From Parachlamydiaceae bacterium (GTDB taxonomy: Bacteria > Chlamydiota > Chlamydiia > Chlamydiales > Parachlamydiaceae), in assembly GCA_030679615.1 (NCBI GenBank), contig JAUXSJ010000313.1, positions 1-17,170 on the forward strand: DNA of 17,170 nucleotides. The letters run 5' to 3'. Below are positions 6,871-13,593 of the stretch, in pieces; within the stretch, counting starts at the first letter, position 1, and each line of letters opens with the position of its first letter. The notes beneath the pieces were generated by a model. The model had not been told where the DNA came from. It searched no databases and saw only the letters and a program-made list of their open reading frames with translations. Position numbers and translations under genes: made by a program.

Positions 6871-8322
6871 TTGACCAAAGACAACTTAAAACCGACTACA
6901 AATGACGCTGGGATTCCTGTCTCCAGCGACGAATATTCGCTGACTGTTGGGCCAAATGGCCCTATCTTACTACAAGATTACTACCTTATCGAACAGATGG
7001 CTAATTTTAACCGTGAGAAAATTCCTGAACGTCAACCACATGCAAAAGGATCTGGAGCTTTCGGCTATTTTGAAGTAACTCATGATGTCAGCGCCTACAC
7101 CAAGGCTGCGGTATTTCAGCCTGGTGTAAAAACGGACACGTTAATAAGGTTTTCAACAGTGGCAGGTGAACAAGGAAGTCCTGATACTTGGCGTGATCCA
7201 CGCGGCTTCGCATTGAAGTTTTATACAAGTGAAGGAATTTACGATATGGTTGGTAATAATACTCCTGTATTTTTCGTTCGTGATCCAATGAAGTTTCAAC
7301 ACTTTATCCGTTCTCAAAAACGGCGCGCAGATAATGGCCTGCGAGATAATGATATGCAATGGGACTTCTGGACCCTATCACCTGAGTCTGCGCATCAAGT
7401 GACTGTGTTGATGGGGGATCGTGGGATTCCGAAGACATGGCGGAACATGAATGGTTACTCAAGTCATACATACATGTGGGTTAATGCAAAAGGGGAACGT
7501 TTCTTTGTGAAGTATCACTTCAAGACAGACCAGGGGATTGACATTTTTACTCAGGAAGAGGCCGACCGCGTAGCTGGTATCGACAGTGACTATCACCGGC
7601 GTGATCTATTTGAAGCCATTAAGCGAGGTGATTATCCTAGTTGGACTCTGAAGATGCAGATCATGCCTTTTGAGGAAGCTGCCACCTATCGACTTAATCC
7701 GTTTGATTTGACTAAGGTTTGGCCTCAAGGTGATTATCCACTTAAGGAGGTCGGTCGGTTGAAGCTTAATCGCAACCCTGTTGATTTCCATACTGAAATT
7801 GAACAGGCTGCTTTCGAGCCGAATAATTTAGTTCCAGGGATAGGTCCTAGCCCAGATAAGATGCTTCTTGCACGCCTTTTTTCTTATGCCGATGCTCATC
7901 GTGCGCGTCTCGGAGTCAACTACAAGCAGATACCGGTCAATCATCCAAAATGCCCTTTTCATAGCTACAGCAAGGATGGAGCGATGAGGGTAGAGAACGT
8001 TACTGATCCTGTGTATGCTCCAAACTCCAAAGGAGGGCCTAAAGCTGATGGTCAACGTTATCCCCAGTTGGAAGTGTGGGATGCAAGTGGTGAATTTATT
8101 CGCTCAGCCTATACTTTGAGAATGGACGATGACGACTGGAGTCAAGCAGGCGATTTGGTTCGGAAAGTCATGGATGATGCGCAGCGTAATCGATTAGTTT
8201 CAAATGTTGTAGGACATCTGAAAAAAGGTGTATCCGAGCCTATTCTGCAGCGAGCATTTGAGTACTGGTGCAACATCGATAAGCTTATTGGAGAACGCAT
8301 CAAAGAAGGTGTAAATTCTTAA
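6871..8322 (+). CDS. katA: monofunctional heme catalase (small-subunit type)
   Basis: The 483-residue product covers the whole catalase core, with the usual length of small-subunit (clade 3) enzymes, which split H2O2 to water and oxygen in the cytoplasm. Catalytic residues are in place: the distal His57 in RQPHAKGSGAFGYFEVT, Asn130 in MVGNNTPVFFVRD, and the proximal heme-ligand Tyr339 in RLFSYADAHRARLG. The RFSTV signature is at 93-97. The start is TTG at 6871, supported by AAGGAG at 6857-6862, 8 bases upstream; no in-frame ATG lies nearby. Classical Chlamydiaceae lack catalase, while amoeba-associated Chlamydiales have been reported to carry it, so this supports an environmental chlamydia. 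The gene is monocistronic and visibly less AT-rich than the groE/pepF block. Confidence 0.95.
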   Translation: MTKDNLKPTTNDAGIPVSSDEYSLTVGPNGPILLQDYYLIEQMANFNREKIPERQPHAKGSGAFGYFEVTHDVSAYTKAAVFQPGVKTDTLIRFSTVAGEQGSPDTWRDPRGFALKFYTSEGIYDMVGNNTPVFFVRDPMKFQHFIRSQKRRADNGLRDNDMQWDFWTLSPESAHQVTVLMGDRGIPKTWRNMNGYSSHTYMWVNAKGERFFVKYHFKTDQGIDIFTQEEADRVAGIDSDYHRRDLFEAIKRGDYPSWTLKMQIMPFEEAATYRLNPFDLTKVWPQGDYPLKEVGRLKLNRNPVDFHTEIEQAAFEPNNLVPGIGPSPDKMLLARLFSYADAHRARLGVNYKQIPVNHPKCPFHSYSKDGAMRVENVTDPVYAPNSKGGPKADGQRYPQLEVWDASGEFIRSAYTLRMDDDDWSQAGDLVRKVMDDAQRNRLVSNVVGHLKKGVSEPILQRAFEYWCNIDKLIGERIKEGVNS

Positions 8323-8582
8323 ACCCAATTTCCGACTAAATTGCACTGATGAATTCGAATAAGAAGGGTGAATAATGACAAGATTTGGAATGTATTAGAC
8401 TGGTTTAGACTTTTTCAAATATTTTCTACGCCTATCATTTAAAAATTTAAAAATCACTTGAAATCAGCTACTAAAAATTTAAAATTTTGTTCAGTTTTAA
8501 CCAAAATTCCCACTAAAAGTAGGAATTTTGGAGGAATATTTTATTACTTATTTAGTGAGTATGGAGTGCGAAAGGGCCCTGC
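8323..8582. other. intergenic region behind katA
   Basis: AT-rich DNA without a credible gene. It carries a strong hairpin at 8501-8531 and, at 8562-8586, a REP-like stretch (TGGAGTGCGAAAG followed by the hairpin AAGGGC-CCT-GCCCTT) that leads straight into the 300-base palindrome. An open frame at 8458-8676 runs through these repeats and is not believable as a gene. Confidence 0.5.
8501..8531. terminator. strong stem-loop downstream of katA
   Basis: CCAAAATTCCCACT (8501-8514) pairs with AGTAGGAATTTTGG (8518-8531) with one non-Watson-Crick position and a 3-base AAA loop. There is no T-run directly behind it on either strand, and it lies 180 bases past the catalase stop. It may be a 3'-processing or termination structure, or a remnant of a small inverted repeat. 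Confidence 0.45.
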
Positions 8583-8882
8583 CCTTACAGATGGACACAT
8601 CTTTTTGTTCACAACAACTTTGATTAACAATTGTTTTTGTAATTCTATAGACCGTTACTTTTCGAAAACAATTTAACGCAGAGGCGCAGAGACAGGGAGA
8701 CGCATAGAAGAACAGTTAAACAATATAAATATAAACGTTTTTCTCTGCGTCTCTCTGTCTCTCCACCTCTGCGTTAAATTGTTTTCGAGAAGTAACGGTC
8801 TATCGGATTGAGTACACTAAATATTGTTGTTTTGCAAAATACGTTAAATGTTGTCAACAAAAAGATGTGTCTAACTGTAAGG
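8583..8882. mobile_element. 300-bp nested palindromic element containing the GCAGAG-rich inverted repeat
   Basis: Two inverted repeats are nested. The outer arms are 8583-8616 and 8849-8882 (34 bases, three mismatches; CCTTACAG...GACACATC...TTTTTGTT). The inner arms are 8647-8713 and 8737-8803 (67 bases, about six mismatches; ATAGACCGTTACTT...GAAAACAATTTAACGCAGAGG...). The inner arms include purine-rich ACGCAGAG/GAGACGCA strings of a kind I recall as scattered repeats in unrelated bacteria. Just outside each outer arm lies a GCGA-hairpin-TTACAG layout (AAGGGC/GCCCTT on the left, GGAC/GTCC on the right), so the ends are hairpins too. No coding capacity. Confidence 0.7.
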
Positions 8883-8903
8883 ACTTGTCCATCGCTTTCC
8901 TAA

Positions 8904-8933
8904 GCTTCGACTTGTCGAAGCGTTGGAGCTTGG
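8904..8933. repeat. REP-like hairpin GCTTCGAC-TT-GTCGAAGC
   Basis: A perfect 8-bp stem (8904-8911 with 8914-8921) is followed by GTTGGAGCTTGGG, recalling the GCGTTTGGA part of the REP copies elsewhere in the window. It shares the GACTTGTC core with the hairpin behind pepF (minus strand) and with GGACTTGTCC at 8881-8890. It lies 50-80 bases beyond the helicase stop, but without a T-run, so a terminator role is doubtful. Confidence 0.5.
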
Positions 8934-8986
8934 GTTAAACAGGGTTTTATTTGAAGCGACATAAGATCATACCGACTGCGAAAACC

Positions 8987-10318
8987 TTAAGGCCTACGGA
9001 ACTTTTCTTGAGAAGGGTTACCTGATTTGGGTTTGTGGCCCAATGTCGACTTCTTCGCAGTCTTGGAATGAAAAGCATTTTGGCTGTGTGAAGAAGAATT
9101 ATTTTGTGGCTTGGGACCCCGTCCTTGCCCATTTGCAGTGTGCGCGTTTTTCCCATTTGGAATCGGTTCGGCTGAAATATTTGAATCAACATCAAAACCG
9201 GGCTCTAGTTTTTTTTCAATCTTTCGCTTGAGGAGCTTTTCAATGTCAGCCAAGAGTTTAAGTTCATCGATGCAGACTAGCGAGCAGGCCCACCCATTGT
9301 TTCCGGCACGACCGGTACGTCCAATACGGTGGACGTAATCTTCTGGAACGTTTGGGAGCTCAAAATTCACTACATGAGGCAACTGGTCAATATCGAGGCC
9401 GCGTGCAGCGATATCGGTCGCAACGAGTACTTTGATCGCGCCCGATTTAAAATCGGCGAGCGCTTTAGTTCGTGCGGATTGGCTTTTGTTGCCGTGAATT
9501 GCCTCAGAGATAATTCCATCAATGGTAAGTTGTTTGGCTAGCTTGTTAGCGCCGTGTTTTGTACGGGTAAAAACTAAAACCTGTTCCCATTTATTTGTAC
9601 TGATTAAAAACGAGAGAAGTTCTCTTTTGCGTTTATTGTCGACTGGATAAATAATATGCGTTACAAGATCTGTGGGTGTGTTTTGTTTTGCTACTTCGAT
9701 TGTTTGAGGATTTTTTAGGATCCCGGCAGCTAATTTCTTAATTTCTTCGGAGAAGGTGGCTGAAAAAAGCAAATTTTGTCTTTTAGAAGGAATTAATTTA
9801 AGGATTTTCTTAATGTCATGAATGAAGCCCATATCTAGCATCCGGTCCGCTTCATCAAGAACTAAAATTTCTATTTGGGAAAGATCAATCACATTCTGCG
9901 ATACGAGATCCAAAAGCCTTCCAGGCGTTGCAATAAGGATGTCGGCTCCGTTTTGCAATTTTTTGATCTGTCCATTAATATTGACACCACCAAAAATCAC
10001 TTGTGTTCTAAAAGGAAGGTGCTTTCCGTAAGCTTTAACATTCTCGCCAACTTGAGCGGCAAGTTCGCGGGTCGGGGTGAGGATAAGGGCGCGTACGGCG
10101 TGCTTATGTTCACTTTTTTTGGTATTCATTAACACTTGCAGAAGAGGTAGTGTAAAACCCGCAGTTTTTCCTGTACCAGTCTGTGCACTCGCTAAAATAT
10201 CGTGTCTATCTATGATAAGAGGGATCACTTTGATTTGAATGGGAGTAGCTTCTGTGTAGCCTTTTTCTTTGATAGCTTGAACGATTTCTTGCTGAAGTCC
10301 GAGATTGTTAAACGACAA
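8987..10318 (-). CDS. rhlE: DEAD-box ATP-dependent RNA helicase, RhlE type
   Basis: The 443-residue product has the full DEAD-box core: the Q motif region (F3, Q28 in TPIQIKVIP), Walker A AQTGTGKT (45-52), PTRELA (82-87), TPGR (131-134), DEAD (155-158), SAT (186-188), ARGLD (305-309) and HRIGRTGRAG (330-339). These proteins unwind short RNA duplexes with ATP and act in ribosome assembly and RNA turnover. The last 70 residues are a polar, Asn/Ser/Lys-rich tail without further domain, typical of RhlE and presumably RNA-contacting. Closest recalled relatives are RhlE proteins; DbpA or CsdA are excluded by the missing extra domains. The start is TTG at 10318, with AAGGG about 5 bases upstream; no in-frame ATG precedes it. 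It stands alone, between two repeat-rich stretches. Confidence 0.92.
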   Translation of the reverse strand: MSFNNLGLQQEIVQAIKEKGYTEATPIQIKVIPLIIDRHDILASAQTGTGKTAGFTLPLLQVLMNTKKSEHKHAVRALILTPTRELAAQVGENVKAYGKHLPFRTQVIFGGVNINGQIKKLQNGADILIATPGRLLDLVSQNVIDLSQIEILVLDEADRMLDMGFIHDIKKILKLIPSKRQNLLFSATFSEEIKKLAAGILKNPQTIEVAKQNTPTDLVTHIIYPVDNKRKRELLSFLISTNKWEQVLVFTRTKHGANKLAKQLTIDGIISEAIHGNKSQSARTKALADFKSGAIKVLVATDIAARGLDIDQLPHVVNFELPNVPEDYVHRIGRTGRAGNNGWACSLVCIDELKLLADIEKLLKRKIEKKLEPGFDVDSNISAEPIPNGKNAHTANGQGRGPKPQNNSSSHSQNAFHSKTAKKSTLGHKPKSGNPSQEKFRRP

Positions 10319-10478
10319 TGTTGCCCTTAGATGTAATTTTTTAGTTAATAATGAACTAATATAATTTATATTTTTATTTAATACAAGTTTAATTTGTTTT
10401 TAAGAAAGGTAAGAAAAGCTTTGTAGGGGGTGGCTTTGTTGAAAAGAATAAATAATTTTAATAAAAATTAGATTTGTC

Positions 10479-10515
10479 TTCGCGAAGCGTTTGGAATGCG
10501 AAAGTCCTCTTTCGC
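10479..10515 (+). repeat. REP copy, left flank of RAYT
   Basis: The 37-base unit begins TTCGCGAAGCGTTTGGAATG and ends in the hairpin GCGAAAG-TCCT-CTTTCGC (10498-10515). It is the inverted match of 11087-11123 with two mismatches. Its end lies only 6 bases from the reconstructed stop of the transposase pseudogene. Confidence 0.75.
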
Positions 10516-10521
10516 ATTGTG

Positions 10522-11055
10522 TTAGAAATCGTCTATAACTTTAATTTTATCAATATTAAAACTTGAAAATTGATTTGTGAAAAGAAGGTGGTGTCGTTTT
10601 TTCAAACCAACTTGCTGTACACTAAGGATAATGTGTCGCTAATTTTACAAGACCGTGGTGCACCGGATTTTGATTTACATAATTTAGACGAGCAAAATAT
10701 GAGTATTGAAAAGTGATGTGGCTATCCCAATATTGCCGCCATACTTTTCTGTTGGGTGCGTTGTCTTTTGCGTTAATATATTTAGATGTTGTGACATGCA
10801 AATTTGATAGAAATGCAGAAAGATTGGATGGATCTTCCGGAGAGTTAGCAATGAAATGATAGTGATTAGATAAAACGGCCAAGATTGCAACTGTCAATTA
10901 TATTGATTAGAAAAAGCTAACAAAGAATGATGGAGAAATTGAAGATCTTCCATTGTTTTAAAGTAATGTATTTTTTGATATGTTGCAGATGTTACCATGT
11001 AGGTTCCTTTTTGAAGAAGCCGATGTGGAGGGGTGTGAGGCCAATCAGTCATCAT
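10522..11055 (-). pseudogene. REP-associated tyrosine transposase (RAYT, Y1_Tnp family), inactivated
   Basis: The reading frame can be followed in pieces. From the ATG pair at 11050-11055, MTDWPHTPPHRLLQKGTYMV leads to FSNQYN and an in-frame TGA at 10894-10896, where relatives have Trp. One base is lost near 10880. The frame then continues as LAVLSNHYHFIANSPED, with the HUH motif HYH, through KVWRQYWDSHITFQ and LNYVNQNPVHHGLVKLATHYP to TAG at 10622-10624, again in place of Trp. After this, CTASWFEKTTPPSFHKSIFK and, after another frameshift, NIDKIKVIDDF reach a TAA at 10522-10524. The candidate catalytic Tyr is in the LNYVNQNP segment. RAYTs are single-copy domesticated relatives of IS200/IS605 transposases that mobilise REP hairpins; inverted REP copies flank this one exactly. 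The damage makes an active protein very unlikely. Family call is from motif recall. Confidence 0.85.
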
Positions 11056-11086
11056 ATCACTTGAAGAAAAATGTTGATCAAAAAAA

Positions 11087-11123
11087 GCGAAAGAGGACTT
11101 TCGCAATCCAAACGCTTTGCGAA
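11087..11123 (-). repeat. REP copy, right flank of RAYT
   Basis: The hairpin GCGAAAG-AGGA-CTTTCGC (11087-11104) is followed by AATCCAAACGCTTTGCGAA. The unit is the inverted copy of 10479-10515 with two differences in 37 bases. Together the two copies bound a 645-base unit around the transposase pseudogene. Confidence 0.75.
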
Positions 11124-11151
11124 ATTAAAAACCGCGAGCTGGTTAAATGAT

Positions 11152-11192
11152 ACAAAAAAAGCAGTTACAACTTTCGTCGTAACTGCTTTTTA
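11152..11192 (-). terminator. intrinsic terminator of tRNA-Asn
   Basis: GCAGTTAC (11161-11168) pairs with GTAACTGC (11179-11186) over a 10-base loop. On the minus strand the stem is followed by seven T residues (11154-11160 on the plus strand are A), and on the plus strand by TTTTT, so it may terminate transcription both ways. It lies 14 bases beyond the tRNA 3' end. Confidence 0.85.
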
Positions 11193-11199
11193 ATTTCAA

Positions 11200-11271
11200 C
11201 TCCGGATGCTTGATTCGAACAAGCGACCAATGGATTAACAGTCCACTGCTCTACCGCTGAGCTAATCCGGA
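11200..11271 (-). tRNA. tRNA-Asn (anticodon GTT)
   Basis: On the minus strand the sequence folds into a complete cloverleaf: acceptor TCCGGAT/ATCCGGA, D stem GCTC/GAGC, anticodon stem GTGGA/TCCAT around loop CTGTTAA (anticodon GTT), and T stem GCTTG/CAAGC around TTCGAAT. The discriminator base is G, as expected for asparagine. CCA is not encoded. The gene marks the border between the conserved groE block and the repeat-rich accessory stretch. Confidence 0.96.
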
Positions 11272-11284
11272 ATAAGAAAGCATA

Positions 11285-11313
11285 ATATTAAGAAAAACGT
11301 ATATTTAACACAA
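11285..11313 (-). promoter_or_regulatory. candidate promoter of tRNA-Asn
   Basis: On the minus strand TTGTGT (11308-11313) and TAATAT (11285-11290) are separated by 17 bases, a reasonable sigma-70-type pair, and the -10 box ends 13 bases before the first tRNA base. The region is very AT-rich, so other choices such as TATTAT are possible. Confidence 0.45.
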
Positions 11314-11347
11314 CAACATTTTCACTTTTTTTTATTTTTTTTTAAAT

Positions 11348-11372
11348 AAAAAGGGAAGGCATTGCCTTCCCT
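11348..11372 (-). terminator. intrinsic terminator of groEL
   Basis: AGGGAAGGC (11352-11360) pairs with GCCTTCCCT (11364-11372) over a 3-base loop. Read on the minus strand the stem is followed by TTTTTATTT. It starts 29 bases beyond the groEL stop and ends the groES-groEL unit. Confidence 0.92.
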
Positions 11373-11401
11373 CTAATTTTAAGAATTAACCATTAAAGTG
11401 A

Positions 11402-13027
11402 TTAATAGTCCATTCCCATTTGCGGATTAGCTGAAGATGACTTTTCTTCTGGAGCATCAGCAATAATCGCTTCGGTTGTTAATAGCATTCCTGCAACAGA
11501 AACTGCATTTTCAATAGCGCATCTGACTACTTTAGTCGGATCAACAATTCCTGCTGAAATCATATCTACATAACATCCTTTACGGGCATCATATCCTTCT
11601 CGATCACTTAATTTTTCAACTTCTTGTTGAATGATCACGCCTTCTTGACCAGCATTTTCAACAATTTGTCTTAATGGTGCACTTAGAGCACGCAATAAAA
11701 TGCGAACACCTGTTTTTTCATCACCCTCTAAACTATCTGCCATGCGACTTACAGCTGGCATGCAACGAATTAAAGCTGTTCCACCACCAGGAAGAATTCC
11801 TTCTTCAACTGCTGCAGCGGTAGCTCTTTGAGCATCGTCTACACGATCTTTTTTTTCTTTCATTTCCAATTCAGTTGCGGCACCTACGTTAATCACAGCT
11901 ACTCCGCCAACTAATTTAGCTAAGCGTTCTTGAAGCTTTTCTTTATCATAATCAGAAGTACATTCTTCTATTTGACGCTTAATTTGAGATGCTCTTTCTT
12001 GAATAGATTCTTTTGAGCCAGCTCCTTCTACAATGGTGGTTTCATCTTTTGTAGATACAATTTTTTTTGCTCTTCCAAGTTGCTCTAGTGTGACATTCTC
12101 TAATTTATATCCTAAATCTTCACTAATAACTTCAGCGCCAGTTAATATTGCGATGTCTTGTAGCATAGCTTTTCTTCTGTCTCCAAAGCCAGGAGCTTTA
12201 ATCGCAGATATTTTTAATCCAGCTCTTAATCGATTAACAACTAATGTCGCTAACGCTTCACCTTCAACATCTTCAGCAATAATTAAAAGAGGACGTCCAC
12301 TTTCTGCAACAGTTTGTAGTAAGGGGATGATTTCTTTAATAGAATTAATTTTTTTCTCGTAAATTAATATATACGCATCTTCATAAATACATTCTTGAGC
12401 TTCAAGATTTGTAACAAAATAAGCTGAGATATATCCACGATCAAATTTCATTCCTTTTACGACTTCTAATTCAGTTTCGAATCCTTTACCTTCTTCAACT
12501 GTAATTGTTCCATCTTTTCCCACTCTTTCCATTGCTTGTGCAATAATTTCGCCAATTTCATGATCGTTATTTGCTGAAATTGTAGCGACTTGAGCAATTT
12601 CTTGGCGGTCTTCAACTTTTTTACTTTGTCTGCTTAACTCTTGAACAACAACTTTAAGTCCTTTTTCCATTCCTCTTTTTAAATCTAAAGGATTGGCTCC
12701 AGCTGCAACGTTACGAAGTCCTTCAGAATAAATAGCCCCAGCTAAAACAGTTGCTGTTGTTGTACCGTCACCCGCTTTATCCGCAGTTTTATTTGCAACT
12801 TCTTTAACCATTTGTGCACCCATATTCTCAAACTTGTCTTCCAGTTCAATTTCCTTAGCAACTGTGACTCCGTCTTTTGTGATATGTGGGCTACCATAAG
12901 ATTTATCAATGACTACATTTCGTCCTTTAGGACCTAATGTTACTTTAACTGCATCTGTTAAGGTGTTAACGCCTTTAAGAATTTTTTGACGTGCATCTTC
13001 TTTAAATTTAATCATTTTGGATGGCAT
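11402..13027 (-). CDS. groEL: 60-kDa chaperonin GroEL
   Basis: The 541-residue product is a full-length group I chaperonin subunit, which forms double seven-subunit rings and folds cytosolic proteins with ATP and GroES. The nucleotide-binding signatures are present: LGPKGRNV (31-38), DGVTVAKEIEL (52-62) and GDGTTTAT (86-93, with Asp87), as is the late GGGTALIR segment. The C-terminus, SANPQMGMDY, lacks the Gly-Gly-Met repeats of E. coli GroEL and is short. AGGAGA stands about 5 bases before the ATG. groES lies 36 bases upstream in the same direction, and a strong terminator follows, so the two form one operon. Environmental Chlamydiales carry several groEL paralogues; the location beside groES and pepF marks this as the main, chaperonin-active copy (groEL1). 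Confidence 0.98.
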   Translation of the reverse strand: MPSKMIKFKEDARQKILKGVNTLTDAVKVTLGPKGRNVVIDKSYGSPHITKDGVTVAKEIELEDKFENMGAQMVKEVANKTADKAGDGTTTATVLAGAIYSEGLRNVAAGANPLDLKRGMEKGLKVVVQELSRQSKKVEDRQEIAQVATISANNDHEIGEIIAQAMERVGKDGTITVEEGKGFETELEVVKGMKFDRGYISAYFVTNLEAQECIYEDAYILIYEKKINSIKEIIPLLQTVAESGRPLLIIAEDVEGEALATLVVNRLRAGLKISAIKAPGFGDRRKAMLQDIAILTGAEVISEDLGYKLENVTLEQLGRAKKIVSTKDETTIVEGAGSKESIQERASQIKRQIEECTSDYDKEKLQERLAKLVGGVAVINVGAATELEMKEKKDRVDDAQRATAAAVEEGILPGGGTALIRCMPAVSRMADSLEGDEKTGVRILLRALSAPLRQIVENAGQEGVIIQQEVEKLSDREGYDARKGCYVDMISAGIVDPTKVVRCAIENAVSVAGMLLTTEAIIADAPEEKSSSANPQMGMDY

Positions 13028-13063
13028 AAATTCTCCTATCTTTTATCGAATTTCGTTAGATTA

Positions 13064-13384
13064 TTATTCTTCAATGATTGCAATGATATCGTCAGCACGA
13101 AGAATGATATATTCTTCATTTTCAAGCTTCACTTCTTGACCGGAATATTTTTCCATTAAAATGATATCACCCATATTTACTGGCATTGGAATCAACTGAC
13201 CTTGTTTGTCTTTTTTTCCATCTCCCAAGGCCACAACTCGAGCTTTTTCTTGTTTTTTCTTCGCTGTATCTGGAAGGATAATTCCACCTTTTAATTTTTC
13301 TTCTGCTTCTAAACGTTGAACAAGTACACGATTTCCCAATGGTTTCAGTTTAGCGCATTTTGTTGTACATTCTGTTTGTCCCAT
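13064..13384 (-). CDS. groES: 10-kDa co-chaperonin GroES
   Basis: The 106-residue protein caps the GroEL ring during folding. It shows KPLGNRVLVQR (14-24), the mobile loop EEKLKGGIILPDTAKKK that contacts GroEL, and the closing EEYIILRADDIIAIIEE. The start chosen here, ATG 13382-13384, has a near-ideal AAGGAGA about 7 bases upstream and gives the length known for chlamydial GroES. The open frame extends to 13441, but the extra 19 residues have no ribosome site and no counterpart in the family. The N-terminus holds two cysteines (C6, C10 in TECTTKC), which is uncommon. A degenerate CIRCE lies 80 bases upstream. Confidence 0.96.
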   Translation of the reverse strand: MGQTECTTKCAKLKPLGNRVLVQRLEAEEKLKGGIILPDTAKKKQEKARVVALGDGKKDKQGQLIPMPVNMGDIILMEKYSGQEVKLENEEYIILRADDIIAIIEE

Positions 13385-13463
13385 CTTTATCTCCTTGTAA
13401 TTTGAATGTTTTGTTTCTAGAGAATCAATTTTATCTTTCACTGTATTTTATTGCAACACGTAA

Positions 13464-13490
13464 TTAGCAACCGAAAAACTTAACTGCTAA
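13464..13490 (-). promoter_or_regulatory. degenerate CIRCE (HrcA operator) of the groESL operon
   Basis: TTAGCAACC, nine bases, AACTGCTAA. The consensus is TTAGCACTC-N9-GAGTGCTAA, so the outer six bases of both halves and the 9-base spacer are kept, while the inner three positions have drifted. The position, 80 bases upstream of groES, is right for HrcA repression of heat-shock chaperones, which is known in Chlamydia. A TTGCTA inside its groES-side half could be a -35 box, with AATACA as a weak -10. Confidence 0.75.
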
Positions 13491-13539
13491 ATTAGAGGGC
13501 GGGGGCAGTAATCATAGTAGTCTAAATTATCAGAGCACA

Positions 13540-13592
13540 ACGCTTCGAAAGTCAAAGCTATGAAAGCGGTGACAAGTCACCGCAATCCAAAT
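13540..13592. repeat. REP-like unit between pepF and groES
   Basis: The perfect stem GCGGTGAC-AA-GTCACCGC (13566-13583) is followed by AATCCAAAT, the same tail that follows the hairpin in the right REP copy at 11105-11111. Upstream of it lies CGCTTCGAAAG. It begins directly after the pepF stop and may also serve as a 3' stem for pepF mRNA, but no T-run follows. Confidence 0.55.
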
Positions 13593-13593
13593 T

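Noticed and set aside
8458..8676. Plus-strand 72-residue open frame
   Set aside because: It runs through a hairpin and into the nested palindrome; the codons are repeat sequence.
4723..8882. Possible CRISPR array among the palindromes
   Set aside because: Repeats are few, inverted and unevenly spaced; there are no regular spacers and no cas genes.
8947..10132. Several open frames overlapping the helicase gene on both strands
   Set aside because: All are shadows of the RhlE gene, which has a complete set of helicase motifs.
11200..11220. tRNA 3' end as attachment site with a second copy in the window
   Set aside because: No matching copy of the tRNA 3' end and no integrase gene were found in the window.
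13385..13441. 19-residue N-terminal extension of GroES
   Set aside because: No ribosome site before it, while an AAGGAGA stands right before the internal ATG that gives the normal length.
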